Shown: piece after piece, positions 53,390 to 62,514 of the stretch
How the letters are laid out: every line of letters starts with the position of its first letter
Numbering within the stretch: position 1 is the first letter of the stretch
Assembly (NCBI GenBank): GCA_028277725.1
Contig: JANQFX010000102.1
Coordinates: 1 to 64,000 of the forward strand
Reading direction: 5' to 3'
From: Thiohalocapsa sp.
GTDB taxonomy: Bacteria; Pseudomonadota; Gammaproteobacteria; Chromatiales; Chromatiaceae
Length of the DNA stretch: 64,000 nucleotides
The notes under the pieces: generated by a model
Seen by the model: the letters and a program-made list of their open reading frames with translations, nothing else
What the model was told of the DNA's origin: nothing
The model's database searches: none
Position numbers and translations under genes: made by a program

Positions 53390-54493
53390 ATGTCCGCCCA
53401 CCTCTTCATCGCCGCCACCGCCCACGGCTACGGCCACGTTGCGCAGGTCAGCGCCATCGCCCATGGGCTCTTGCGGCGCGATCCCGGGCTCCGGATCACC
53501 CTCGCGGCTACCGTCGACCAGGGCTTCCTGCGCGAGCGCATGCCCGCGGGCGTCCGAATCCTGCGCCGTGCACTGGATGTCGCGCTACCCATGGACGGCC
53601 CACTCCGGGTGCGCTGGGAGCAGGGGCTCTCGGTCTATAGCGAGTTCGACGCCGAACACGAGCGGCACCTCGCCGAGCAGCGTGCCCTGCTGACGGAGCT
53701 GAGGCCCGATCTGGTACTCGCGGACGTGCCCTGGGTGCCCCTGGCCGCGGCGCGCTCCCTGGGCATCCCGGCGGTCGGGCTCTGCTCGCTCAACTGGCTG
53801 GATGTCCTGCGCGAAAGCCCGATCGGTGCCCGTCTGCCCGCGACGCTGGCCGAACACATGCACGACGCCTATGCGGGGGCGGAGTTGTTCCTGCGCCCGG
53901 CGCCGTCCATGCCCATGGGCTGGCTGCCCAATGGCCGCGACATCGGCCCCATCGCCCGGCTGACACCGCGCGACAGGGCCGGTCTGCGCCGACGCCTCGG
54001 GCTCGCCGACGACGTCCGCCTGGTGCTGGCGCAGTTCGGCGGCGCCGGCTCCCTGGTTCCGCCCCTGCATGCCTCGCTGCCGCCGAACACCCGGCTCCTG
54101 ACGCCGGTCGCCCGGCTCGCCGAGCGTGACGACACCCTGTTCGTCGGCCCCGAGGCCGGCCCCCATGCGCCGTCCATCGCCGAGGTGCTCGCGAGCTGCG
54201 ACGCCCTCATCACCAAGCCCGGCTACGGCACCTTCGCCGAGGCCGCCTGCCACGGCGTGCCCGTGCTGTCGGTGCCACGCGGCGACTGGCCCGAAGAGCC
54301 GCACCTGGACCGCTGGCTCGCCCGGCAGGTGCCGTTCCGATCCCTGCCTCTGGCGGAATTCGCCGCCGGGCGCATCGCCGGGCCGCTCGAGGAACTGCTC
54401 ACCGCGGGCCCCGCGGAGCCCGTTCCGGCGAGCGGCGTCGACGAGGCGGTGGAACTGCTCTGGCCCTGGCTGGGCGGGGCTGGCACCCGGTAA
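53390..54493 (+). CDS. GT-B fold glycosyltransferase-like protein
   Basis: A 367-residue protein with the N-terminal pattern AATAHGYGHVAQVSAIAHGLLRR (glycine loop of MurG/UGT-type enzymes) and the C-terminal donor motif CDALITKPGYGTFAEAACHGVPVLSVPR, which closely matches UDP-glycosyltransferases. Family relatives include uncharacterised glycosyltransferases and galactokinase-like proteins with this KPGYGT motif. The nucleotide donor is unknown. It is in a probable operon with the cupin. No membrane segment is visible. Confidence 0.75.
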   Translation: MSAHLFIAATAHGYGHVAQVSAIAHGLLRRDPGLRITLAATVDQGFLRERMPAGVRILRRALDVALPMDGPLRVRWEQGLSVYSEFDAEHERHLAEQRALLTELRPDLVLADVPWVPLAAARSLGIPAVGLCSLNWLDVLRESPIGARLPATLAEHMHDAYAGAELFLRPAPSMPMGWLPNGRDIGPIARLTPRDRAGLRRRLGLADDVRLVLAQFGGAGSLVPPLHASLPPNTRLLTPVARLAERDDTLFVGPEAGPHAPSIAEVLASCDALITKPGYGTFAEAACHGVPVLSVPRGDWPEEPHLDRWLARQVPFRSLPLAEFAAGRIAGPLEELLTAGPAEPVPASGVDEAVELLWPWLGGAGTR

Positions 54494-54607
54494 GCTGACC
54501 GAGCCTATCTCAACCCGCAGATCGGCTGTAAGCAAATAACAAAAGTGTGCGGTGTGGCTCGGTAGCATTGGAGTGGGTGCTTGGTTCTCCGGCATTGATC
54601 GATGCCC

Positions 54608-54973
54608 TCATCGACCACCGTCGCGATTCGCGCCCACCCGCACCCGATAGGTCGGCTCTTCCAAGAAACTGGACAGGAGTCGTCGGCGCGTCTTGGCGCC
54701 GACAAGACTGAGCTTCACGTGCTCCGTGCCGTCGGGTGTGCGTTCGTCGAAGCCTTCGCCCAGTCCGATGCCGCCAACGTCGGTGAGCGCGTACCGATCA
54801 TGCTCCTTGGACTTGGGCCAAGCGCAGCAGCGAATCTCGAAGCCGGCTGGACACTCACTCAGCAGATGCTGGCGCAGAGAGTCCTCCATGTCCTGACGAT
54901 GATCCGAGATGCCGCCCTGCCAGAATTCGAGCCAGAGTTTGTCGATCTTGTTGCGGAGGTCGCCGGTGATCAT
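54608..54973 (-). pseudogene. Chimeric ORF: hsdM start fused to an unrelated 3' end
   Basis: A 121-codon frame. Residues 1-23 (MITGDLRNKIDKLWLEFWQG) match the start of type I methyltransferase subunits, where GGISNPLxVIEQ would follow; instead the reading becomes HRQDMEDSLRQHLL and continues with KSKEHDRYALTDVGGIGLGEGFDE, a motif not found in HsdM. The simplest view is an in-frame deletion that removed nearly all of hsdM, hsdS and the start of a downstream gene. It begins 20 bp after vapC. It might still be translated, but no methyltransferase motif remains. Confidence 0.65.
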
Positions 54974-54992
54974 CGAATGCGCGGGGCTCCTG

Positions 54993-55379
54993 TTACCAAA
55001 GGGTGGGGACGTCGTAGTTGGCTATGGCGGCATCGGCGGTGATGAGGGTCATGTCCTCGATCTGCGCCTGGGCGATGAGCATGCGGTCGAAGGGGTCGCG
55101 GTGGTGCATCGGTAGCTGCTGCAACCCCTGGATGTGGCGGAGCGACACCGTCAGTGTTTGTAGTCCGTTGGCTTGCTGCTGGGTGTGAAGCATCCTCGGC
55201 CAGGGCACGGTGAGCTCCAGCTTGCCCAGTTGATGCTTGATCTGAACCTCCCAGAGCGACGCTAGGCTGAGGTGCAGGCTGTTGGCCTGATCCTGACAAG
55301 CCGCGAGTGCGGCTTCGCCGACGCGTGTCGGGTCGGTGTTGAGCCACAGAAAGGCATGGGTATCCAGCAGCAGCTTCAT
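54993..55379 (-). CDS. vapC: PIN-domain toxin (VapC family)
   Basis: A 128-residue PIN domain RNase. Acidic residues expected at the active site are present: D6 (LLLDTHAFLW), E44 (LWEVQIK), D95/D98 (RDPFDRMLIAQA) and D116 (ITADAAI). The DTHAFLWL start is typical of the group including PIN toxins of YefM-like partners. Its ATG overlaps the antitoxin stop by 4 bp (ATGA), so they are coupled. It sits between hsdR and the hsdM remnant. Confidence 0.88.
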   Translation of the reverse strand: MKLLLDTHAFLWLNTDPTRVGEAALAACQDQANSLHLSLASLWEVQIKHQLGKLELTVPWPRMLHTQQQANGLQTLTVSLRHIQGLQQLPMHHRDPFDRMLIAQAQIEDMTLITADAAIANYDVPTLW

Positions 55380-55618
55380 GGGTTGCCGCCCAACCAGAAT
55401 TCGTCCGGCAGCTCGGCGTCGAAGTCGTCGCTCATCGTGATGGCGCCGGGGAATTGGCCGAAGGTGCGCACCGACTTTCCGACATCCGGTTTGTCGGTGG
55501 TCGCGGGGCTTTCGTACATCACCACGACCTTGGCCTTACCGGCCTGGACATCGTCCGGCAGCTTGAGGTGGATCTCGTGGTTCTCGTCGATTTCGGTTTC
55601 CAATTCGATGGCTTGCAT
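55376..55618 (-). CDS. VapB-like antitoxin
   Basis: An 80-residue acidic protein starting MQAIELETEIDENHEIHLKLP, with a short beta-rich N-terminus, a KAKVVVMYE strand, and a C-terminal toxin-binding tail (ITMSDDFDAELPDEFW). This resembles DUF2281/AbrB-less antitoxins paired with PIN toxins. The ATG at 55618 is preferred; a start at 55675 would overlap the hsdR stop (ATGA) but adds a polar, non-conserved leader. Direct coupling to vapC supports the antitoxin role. Confidence 0.75.
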   Translation of the reverse strand: MQAIELETEIDENHEIHLKLPDDVQAGKAKVVVMYESPATTDKPDVGKSVRTFGQFPGAITMSDDFDAELPDEFWLGGNP

Positions 55619-55671
55619 GTCGTTAGCGCCTTTGTTGGGCGATGCCTGATGGGAATGGGTATTCGGGCGGC

Positions 55672-58600
55672 TCATGCCCCGTCATTCTGCTCGCTGACGT
55701 TCGGCGTCTTGCCGAAGCTCGCGACGATCTCCAGCAAGCGGTCGATCTGGTCGTCGGAGTCGAAGACGCTGTCCGGGTCACCGAGCTTGGCGAACGGCAT
55801 CTCGTAGAGGCTCTCCAGCTCAATGGCGCCGCTTTTGGCAATCTGGCGCTTGAGCATGCCGAGAAACTGCACCTGCTTGGCGGTGAGGCTCGGGTAGGCC
55901 TGCACGAAGTCGGCAAAACGGGCGTTGACGGCGGCCTCGTCCATGCCGACTACGGAACGCAGCACCTGTTCCATGGGCGCGGCGGTGTCGTAGAAGCCCT
56001 TGAGCACGTTCAGGTCAAGGTCCGGATGGCTGGTGTGGACCAGGGCGTTGAGGGCATCCAGTTCAGCCGGGGATACGGGCTCGCCATCGCGGATCTTCTT
56101 CAGCACAGGATCAGTCTCGAACAGGTCTTGAAGGGCCTGTTCCACCTTGACCTTGTAGGCCTTCATGTCGACGGAGGCCAGGTAGGTGCCTTGGGTCTCG
56201 CGGACCTCATTGGTGTCGGTGACGTCGATGACAGGCGGCGCGACCGGGGGCTGACTGCTACCGTCGCGGTACTTCATGATGTCCCGCAGCTCGATCCGTG
56301 CCTGTTCGAGCTCGTCCAGGGATGCCGCGCTCCACCACGCCGGGTCGCGGGCCTGCTTGATGGAGGTGGCCTTGGCCTGGACTTGGTTGAGGTTCATCTG
56401 CAGCTGGTGCAGCCGGTCCACGGCCTCGCCGACGCGGTCATCGAATAGGCCGGAGTTGTTGATCTTCTCGCGCTGGATGCGGGTGACGAGCAGATCCCAC
56501 TGGTAGGCGTCGGACTGGCCGCGGATGTCCACCCACTGCATGAGCGGAGCGATCTCGGTCTCCAGGGCAACGACGGTGTTGGGGGCGAGCTGGCGAATGA
56601 CCGGCAGCTCGCTCATGGTCTGCTTGACCTTCCACTTGTCCCGAACCGCCAGGGCCTTGTCGTCCAAGCTGTTGATGGCCTTGTGCATCCATTGCGCCAG
56701 CACGTCCACGAAGTCCACCTCGGCGGCCTGCAGCGCGGATTGGGTCAGGTCCAGACGGGCCTCGAACAGCACCTGCATAGTGGACTTGGATTGGGTGACG
56801 ACGACATCGCGCTGCTTTAGACCGTGGTACTCGACGACGCCCCAGTGATCGAAGATCTGGAAGTGGGTCTTGTCCTTGCCGGGGCCGAGCAGGCGCTTGT
56901 ACAGCCTCGTGCCGCGCCCGACCATCTGCCAGAACTTGACCGGTGACTTGACCGGGCGGGCGAAGACCAGGTTGACCACCTCCGGCACATCGATGCCGGT
57001 GTCCAGCATGTCGACGGAGATGGCGATGGTGAGTTGGTCGTTACTGCCGTCGCCTTTGAAGTCGTCGATCAGGTCCTCGGCGCGCGGGTCGTAGTTGTCG
57101 ATGACCTGGCAGAACTTGCCGGCGTACTGCGGGAACAGTTCGTCAAACAGCTGTTCCAGCAGCTTGGCATGGCGATGATTGCGGGCGAAGACGATGGTCT
57201 TGCCGAGCGTCTGGCCGTCCGCTTGGCGGATGCCGTGATCCATCAGGTTCTGCAGGATCTTGCGGTTGGTGTCCTTGTTGTAGATGGCGCGGTCGATCTG
57301 GTCGCTGTCGAAGTCCAAGGCGTTGGGATCGATGCCTTGGTCCTCCAGCTCGGCGACCTGCTCGGCAGTCAGCGCGTGGCCTTTGATGCCGTCGCGCAGG
57401 AAGCCGGTGGTGTGCTTGACGACTTGGTAGGGGACCAGATAGCCGTCCTCCACCGCGCGGTCCAGGTCGTAGTTGGCGGTGGGCTGTTTGAACTCGCAGT
57501 CGAACAGGCGACAGGTAGAGCGGCTGACCATCTCCACAGGCGTGGCGGTGAGGCCGAGTTGAAGCGCATCGAAATAGCGGAACAGGTCACCGTAGACGTT
57601 GTAGATGCTGCGGTGGGACTCGTCGGCGATGACCAGATCGAAGAAGCCTGGGTCGAAGCGCTCGAAGATCTTGAGCATCGCCGGGTAGGTGGCGAGGAAG
57701 ACTTGGCTCGCGACGTCGTCGGCACTGCTGCTATTCAGCACGGTCACCGGTGCGCTGAGGAACTGGCTGTAGGCGTTCTTGGCCTGTTTGCGCAGCTCGC
57801 GCCGGTCGCAAAGAAACAGGATGCGCTTGGCCCAACCGGCCTGCATGCAGACGTCGGACAGCGCGATGGCGAGACGGGTCTTGCCGGTGCCGGTGGCCTG
57901 CACGGCCAAGCCCCTGCGCTGCTTGGTCTCGTAACGCTCACAAATGCGCTTCAGGGCCTCATGCTGATAGAGCCGGTCGGTGAGGATCTCCGGTTTCGGA
58001 GAGACGCTGGCGAATGGCTTGCGTTCCGAGCGCTTGCGGATCAGGTGTTGCAGGCTGCCCTTTGCGTAGAAGTCGTAGAGGCGCCGGGGCGGATAGGCCT
58101 GAGACGGATGGTCGTCCCAGACCCAGATGTCATGGCCGTTGGTGTAGAAGATGACGGGTCGCTGGCCGTGCATCTTCTCCAGTCCATCGGCATAGTGACG
58201 AGCCTGATGGCGGCCTTTCTCCGCGTCGACCGCGGTCTTCTTGGCCTCGATAACGGCCAAGGGCTTGCCGTTGTCGTCCCAGAGTACGTAATCGGCCCGG
58301 CCGATGCCCGTGGGCGTCGGCTGGTGCAGGATGTCCACCTCTTGGCCGACCTGCTCTGTGCTCGCACCATCGGCGCCGATGTTCCAGCCGCGCCCGGCAA
58401 GCAGGGTGTCGATGAGCCGGCGGCGGGTGCTCTCCTCGTCGAGTTTGAGCTGACTTGCGGCACCCTGGGCCTTGGCCTTTAGTGCATCCAGTTCTGTCTG
58501 AGTCTTCTCGAGCTCAGAGGACTTCTGCTTCTCTGCCTCCAGTTCCGCCAGCAAGACTTGCATCTGAGCCTCTTGCTTCGCGAACTTCTTCATTAGAGCT

Positions 58601-59073
58601 TTGCGTTCCTTCTTGAACTGGCTCTTGGCGGACGCCTGCGGCTGGGGCTGCTTAAAGGTCGGGAGGTCGCTTGCCTCACCCTGCCCATAGCTCACCAGCA
58701 CCCAACGGCTCAGATCCCATGCTTCACGTAGCAGCCAGAGCGCAGTCTCCGCAGAGACCTTGTCGCCGTGAGCTGCCTTATTGCCGTGGATACGCATGGC
58801 GTGGAGCTTATCCAGCACGACCCTCGGCGAGATCGCCTGGAAGGCATGGCTGCTGAGCAGTTCCATGAAGCTCGCCATCGGCGGACGGGGGAGGTCCGCC
58901 CTATGATAGACAACCGCGACGAGCCGCTCGGCGAACGCCCGAAGCTTGACCAGGGCGCTTGACGGGTCCACCGCCGCGTATTGCTCCGCGAAGCCTGCGA
59001 GTGATGCCAGCTCAGGCCACTTGGGCCTCAGATGCTCGAAGTTCTGCGATTCCATGATCTGCGGTGCGCTCAT
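55672..59073 (-). CDS. hsdR: Type I restriction enzyme R subunit (HsdR)
   Basis: A 1133-residue translocase-nuclease. Residues 7-135 are a DUF4145/HEPN-like domain ([13 protein letters not shown]); a coiled coil spans about 150-210. The PD-(D/E)XK nuclease has D261 (RADYVLW) and E276-A-K278. Helicase motifs follow: Walker A near 393-399 (ATGTGKT), DESH at 484-487, LGLTATP, and VGRGTRL in motif VI, then an EcoEI_R-type C-terminus. All catalytic motifs are intact. HsdM and HsdS, normally needed, are missing from the locus. A second in-frame ATG at 59055 ([13 protein letters not shown]) matches the family start better and fits the predicted sigma-54 transcription start at about 59075. Confidence 0.93.
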   Translation of the reverse strand: MSAPQIMESQNFEHLRPKWPELASLAGFAEQYAAVDPSSALVKLRAFAERLVAVVYHRADLPRPPMASFMELLSSHAFQAISPRVVLDKLHAMRIHGNKAAHGDKVSAETALWLLREAWDLSRWVLVSYGQGEASDLPTFKQPQPQASAKSQFKKERKALMKKFAKQEAQMQVLLAELEAEKQKSSELEKTQTELDALKAKAQGAASQLKLDEESTRRRLIDTLLAGRGWNIGADGASTEQVGQEVDILHQPTPTGIGRADYVLWDDNGKPLAVIEAKKTAVDAEKGRHQARHYADGLEKMHGQRPVIFYTNGHDIWVWDDHPSQAYPPRRLYDFYAKGSLQHLIRKRSERKPFASVSPKPEILTDRLYQHEALKRICERYETKQRRGLAVQATGTGKTRLAIALSDVCMQAGWAKRILFLCDRRELRKQAKNAYSQFLSAPVTVLNSSSADDVASQVFLATYPAMLKIFERFDPGFFDLVIADESHRSIYNVYGDLFRYFDALQLGLTATPVEMVSRSTCRLFDCEFKQPTANYDLDRAVEDGYLVPYQVVKHTTGFLRDGIKGHALTAEQVAELEDQGIDPNALDFDSDQIDRAIYNKDTNRKILQNLMDHGIRQADGQTLGKTIVFARNHRHAKLLEQLFDELFPQYAGKFCQVIDNYDPRAEDLIDDFKGDGSNDQLTIAISVDMLDTGIDVPEVVNLVFARPVKSPVKFWQMVGRGTRLYKRLLGPGKDKTHFQIFDHWGVVEYHGLKQRDVVVTQSKSTMQVLFEARLDLTQSALQAAEVDFVDVLAQWMHKAINSLDDKALAVRDKWKVKQTMSELPVIRQLAPNTVVALETEIAPLMQWVDIRGQSDAYQWDLLVTRIQREKINNSGLFDDRVGEAVDRLHQLQMNLNQVQAKATSIKQARDPAWWSAASLDELEQARIELRDIMKYRDGSSQPPVAPPVIDVTDTNEVRETQGTYLASVDMKAYKVKVEQALQDLFETDPVLKKIRDGEPVSPAELDALNALVHTSHPDLDLNVLKGFYDTAAPMEQVLRSVVGMDEAAVNARFADFVQAYPSLTAKQVQFLGMLKRQIAKSGAIELESLYEMPFAKLGDPDSVFDSDDQIDRLLEIVASFGKTPNVSEQNDGA

Positions 59074-59085
59074 GCCTAAGCTCTA

Positions 59086-59102
59086 AGCGAAGGCCGTGCC
59101 AA
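59086..59102 (-). promoter_or_regulatory. Sigma-54 (-24/-12) promoter upstream of hsdR
   Basis: On the minus strand the gap reads TTGGCACGGCCTTCGCT. The -24 GG (59100-59099) and -12 GC (59088-59087) are separated by exactly 10 nt, and the -24 block TTGGCACG matches the sigma-54 consensus in full; the -12 block is TCGCT against TTGCT. It starts just after the regulator's TAG stop. The predicted transcription start is about 59075. Adjacent location to a GAFTGA-containing activator makes it a likely target. Confidence 0.75.
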
Positions 59103-60626
59103 CTACGTTTCGACGCCGTGCTTCTTGATCCAGCCGTTCAGCGTCTGGTAGCTCCCGAGCCCCAGGAGGGCGGCCGCCTTTGAGCGATTCTCGCCTGTTT
59201 GTGTTAGCGCCCGAACGACGTAGTGTCGTACGACCTCATCGATAACCGAATGAATATCAAAGACTTCATCAATCGTTCGACCTAAGACTCCCTGTTCTTG
59301 GGACAGGCCGCGGAACATCGCTGCTTCGAGGTCTGCTGCATCGATTCTCTTGTTCTGAGACCAGAGTGATGCTCGCAGCAAGGTCGAGTTCAGCTCGCGT
59401 ATGTTACCGGGCCACCGATGCTGTCTGATAAGATTTCTTCCCTCAACAGAGATTTTCTTCTGCACGAAGCCAGGCTGACCAGCGGCGTCACGGTTGATTC
59501 GTTGCAGCAGCGCGTCGGCGAGCAGCGGGAGGTCGCCGGCTCGCTCCCGCAGTGGGGGCAGATTGAGCACGCCGACCGCGACTCGGTAGAAAAGATCCTC
59601 TCGGAACCGACCCATCGCGACCTCCTGGACGAGGTTCCGGTTGGTCGCGGCGATCACGCGCACATCGACGCCTTTAGCCACGGTGCTTCCTACGGGATAG
59701 AAATCCCCCGTTTGCAGGACACGGAGCAGCCGAACCTGCGCGTCCAGGGAAAGTTCACCGAGTTCATCAAGGAAGAGCGTACCGCCGTCTGCCCGCTCGA
59801 AATAGCCGGCCTTGGATGCGCCAGCCCCGGTGAAGGCGCCCTTCACGTGTCCAAAGAGCGCAGAGTCAGCTAGCTCTCGGGGGATCGCGCCGCAGTTAAC
59901 CGGCACGAATACTCGGTCGCGGCGCGGGCTGGCGTTGTGGATAGCGGTTGCGAACAGCTCCTTGCCTGTACCCGTCTCACCGTGGATCAGGACCGGTACT
60001 TCGCGTGTGGCCATGACGTTTGCTTGAGCGATGAGCTCACACATCGCCGGATCTTGTGTGAGGATGTCATCGAACGCTGCGTCAATCGGGACGTCTGCGG
60101 CGAGCAGGCGTCCGACCTGCCTTGCGCTGCGAGCAGACAGCTCAGGCAAGAACTCCGCGGAGATATCGAACGGGATGTTGACCTGTTCGACACCCTCCTC
60201 GACGGACGACTGGAAAAAGACAGCGGGATACTTGGTCTTGCCGAGCAGAACCCAGACGGCCTGCATGGCAGGAGTTCCAGGGCTGAGCAGGATGCAGAGA
60301 GTGTCGGAAGGATGCTCTGCGCAGGCCTTCGCCAGGCAACCGTCGGCTGCTTGGTAGATGTCATGGTAGTGGACAGGGGAGCGTAGCTGGGCGCGCGCGC
60401 TCTCGATTGGCGTGTCAATCACCGAGTGCAGCAGATTCAGGTATGGCGTTATCTCCTCGGCCGCGTAGTTGTAGAGCAGATAGGCGCACCGAAATCGCTC
60501 GGCGAACAGGGTTGAGGCAATGGGCCCAGCAGCTTCGGCGCCTTCGCTCTCTGCGGAGCTGGCGGTAAGGTCAGCGCGACCGATCCAACTGACTAAGACT
60601 CTCGACAAGGACACCTCGGGCGACAT
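59103..60626 (-). CDS. Sigma-54-dependent activator with CARF-like N-terminal sensor
   Basis: A 507-residue bacterial enhancer-binding protein. Residues 1-165 resemble a CARF-type Rossmann domain: strand VLVSWIG (10-16) and the ligand-loop motif LSPGTPAMQAVW (114-125), with an RtcR-like layout. The AAA+ domain has Walker A GETGTGKE (216-223), GAFTGA (263-268), Walker B GGTLFLDE (281-288) and FREDLFYR (341-348). A Fis-type HTH ends the protein (RSKAAALLGLGSYQTLNGW). GAFTGA shows it can act on sigma-54. CARF domains sense cyclic oligonucleotides or RNA ends; the ligand here is unknown. A TTG at codon 7, with GAGG 5 nt upstream, is an alternative start. Confidence 0.85.
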   Translation of the reverse strand: MSPEVSLSRVLVSWIGRADLTASSAESEGAEAAGPIASTLFAERFRCAYLLYNYAAEEITPYLNLLHSVIDTPIESARAQLRSPVHYHDIYQAADGCLAKACAEHPSDTLCILLSPGTPAMQAVWVLLGKTKYPAVFFQSSVEEGVEQVNIPFDISAEFLPELSARSARQVGRLLAADVPIDAAFDDILTQDPAMCELIAQANVMATREVPVLIHGETGTGKELFATAIHNASPRRDRVFVPVNCGAIPRELADSALFGHVKGAFTGAGASKAGYFERADGGTLFLDELGELSLDAQVRLLRVLQTGDFYPVGSTVAKGVDVRVIAATNRNLVQEVAMGRFREDLFYRVAVGVLNLPPLRERAGDLPLLADALLQRINRDAAGQPGFVQKKISVEGRNLIRQHRWPGNIRELNSTLLRASLWSQNKRIDAADLEAAMFRGLSQEQGVLGRTIDEVFDIHSVIDEVVRHYVVRALTQTGENRSKAAALLGLGSYQTLNGWIKKHGVET

Positions 60627-60910
60627 GGGTACACGATGGCATCAGAGTCTACACGCCTCCTCGCAGTGCTGGCGCGCACCTACGAAAAGGCTGGGTCATT
60701 GGCGTTTCCCGTTCAGGGCGGGTTGCCCCGCTATGTTCAGCGGCGCCTTGGTCAGAGTCAGGGCTGAGAATGATAAGGAAGCGAACACCACGCCCTTGTC
60801 AGAACAGGGCGCTTCCCTGCCAATTTCGGCCATGGATGACAAGAATCAGCGTTTTGCGTAAGGGCAACAGACGGGACTTGGTCAGCTCGCGCCAAGCGGG
60901 CCGTCTTTGC

Positions 60911-62398
60911 TCAGACCCCATGGCCCCGGTCCAACTCGCACCGCGGCACCCAGCAGCCGTGGAAGCCGACGGGGACGGCATGCGGCAGGGTGGCGGTGGC
61001 CTGGAGGCTCAGGTCCGCGGCGCGCAGGACGACCAGATCGGTTCCGCCCGTCCCGGCACGGAAGACCAGACTCAGCAGCCAACCCTCGCCGCCGTCATCG
61101 TCCGGCACCAGCATGGGCTCGCCGACCAGGTCGAGGCCGAAGTCCCGCGTGGTGAGCCGGCCGGTCTCGGTATCCAGGCGCTGGATGGACGTCAGGAAGG
61201 GGGTGCGCCGATCCGGCGGCGCGCCGACGCCATAGAGGATGCGCTGCCGCTCACCGAGGGCCGTCGGGGCGCTGACCGGCAACTCGAATGCATGGTCGTC
61301 GACCTCCGGGCCGAGGCTCAGGCGCTCGCAGCGACCGGCGGCCGGGTCGATGAGCAGGCGCTCCAGGCGCGGCACGACGCCGTCCGGTGGATTGCGGAGC
61401 AGCTCGTCGAAGGCGTCGAAGTCCGGGTATCGGCCGAAGCGGATCACGTCCAGCACCAGGTGCCGGCCGTCGTCGAAGGCCTGGGCGACATGGAACACGA
61501 AGCCCGGCGGCCCGGACAGGACGATGGGCCCCTGCGCAGCCGAGGTCTCACCGCGCGGCAGCAGCAGCACCTGCATGGGCCGGTCCGTCTCCAGGCGCAG
61601 GGAGCCGACTGGCGTTTTCAGCCCCAACAGCGCCCGCGTCAAGTCGAAGTCCGCATAGGGCAGCAAAAAGCAGCGCCAGCGGCGGGTGATGGCGAAGTCG
61701 TGCAGGAAGCTGAAGCGCTCCAGGGCATGCTGCTCGGGCGCCTCCATGCGCCCGTCGGCGCCGATGCGGTAGAGCATCAGCAGATTCGGCCGGCCGGAGA
61801 CGAGGCCGAAGTTGTGCAGTTCCCCGCTCGCGGCATCCAGCGTCGGGTGCGCAGAGAAGGGCAGCAGCGGCGCCAGCCACCGACCCAGGCCCGAAAACGG
61901 GCTGGCCAGACCGCCGCCGAACTCCTCGGTACCCAGGTTGGCAAGCGTGGCTGGGTCCAGGCGGTGGGGCGGGCCGCCCTCCCAGAGCGCGAGCAGCCGC
62001 CCGGCATGCCAGCGGACACTGGTGTTGGCGGCGTTCTTGAAATTGAGCCGAAACAGATTGGCCGGCAGCCCGCCCGGCAGATTGGTGCCGAAGGCGCGAT
62101 AGCGCATGCGCCCGCTGCGTTCCTCCTCCAGGTACTCGCAGGTGCGGACGAAGCGGTTGCTGTAGCGCACCTGACCGGCGCGCAGGTCGAGCTTGGTGAT
62201 GTGCCCGTCGCCGTCGAAGGGATGGCGGTAGCGCTGGCCGCCGCGCTCGAAGCGGCCGGGGCCGTTGCGGAAGTAGCAGCCGTCGATGGCCGCGGGGAGC
62301 TCGCCCTGCACCGGCAGCGGCACGTCGCCGTGTTCTTCTCGGACGGTCCGGGTCGCGGCCGCGAGGACCTGCTCCATGTCGGTACTGGTCAAGTCCAT
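60911..62398 (-). CDS. Carotenoid oxygenase (RPE65/CCD family)
   Basis: A 495-residue non-haem iron dioxygenase that cleaves carotenoids or related polyenes. It begins with the family pattern PAAIDGCYFRNGPGRFE and FDGDGHITKL, and the iron-ligand histidines are visible in FSAHPTLD, FSFLHDFAIT, VFHVAQAFDDG and FHGCWVPR. Landmarks FKNAANTSVRWH and LLALWEGGPPH are typical. The ATG at 62398 was chosen; the frame to 62518 is arginine-rich. It is a paralogue of the gene starting at 63061. Confidence 0.93.
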   Translation of the reverse strand: MDLTSTDMEQVLAAATRTVREEHGDVPLPVQGELPAAIDGCYFRNGPGRFERGGQRYRHPFDGDGHITKLDLRAGQVRYSNRFVRTCEYLEEERSGRMRYRAFGTNLPGGLPANLFRLNFKNAANTSVRWHAGRLLALWEGGPPHRLDPATLANLGTEEFGGGLASPFSGLGRWLAPLLPFSAHPTLDAASGELHNFGLVSGRPNLLMLYRIGADGRMEAPEQHALERFSFLHDFAITRRWRCFLLPYADFDLTRALLGLKTPVGSLRLETDRPMQVLLLPRGETSAAQGPIVLSGPPGFVFHVAQAFDDGRHLVLDVIRFGRYPDFDAFDELLRNPPDGVVPRLERLLIDPAAGRCERLSLGPEVDDHAFELPVSAPTALGERQRILYGVGAPPDRRTPFLTSIQRLDTETGRLTTRDFGLDLVGEPMLVPDDDGGEGWLLSLVFRAGTGGTDLVVLRAADLSLQATATLPHAVPVGFHGCWVPRCELDRGHGV

Positions 62399-62514
62399 GC
62401 GGTGGAGCTCCGGGCGTTCGCGGGGTTGGGCACTACATTGGGGTTCATGCCCGTGTTTCGGGCCGGCGACGCGAACGCCTGCACCTGCGCCTGCGTCTAC
62501 CCGTGGGCCAGACC

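Noticed and set aside
54608-54973. Reading this as a functional HsdM
   Set aside because: Only the first ~23 residues match; the SAM-binding and NPPF-type catalytic motifs are missing.
60791-60811. Terminator hairpin CGCCCT/AGGGCG between the oxygenase and the regulator
   Set aside because: Stem is only 6 bp with a 9-nt loop and no T tract, and no transcript clearly ends there.
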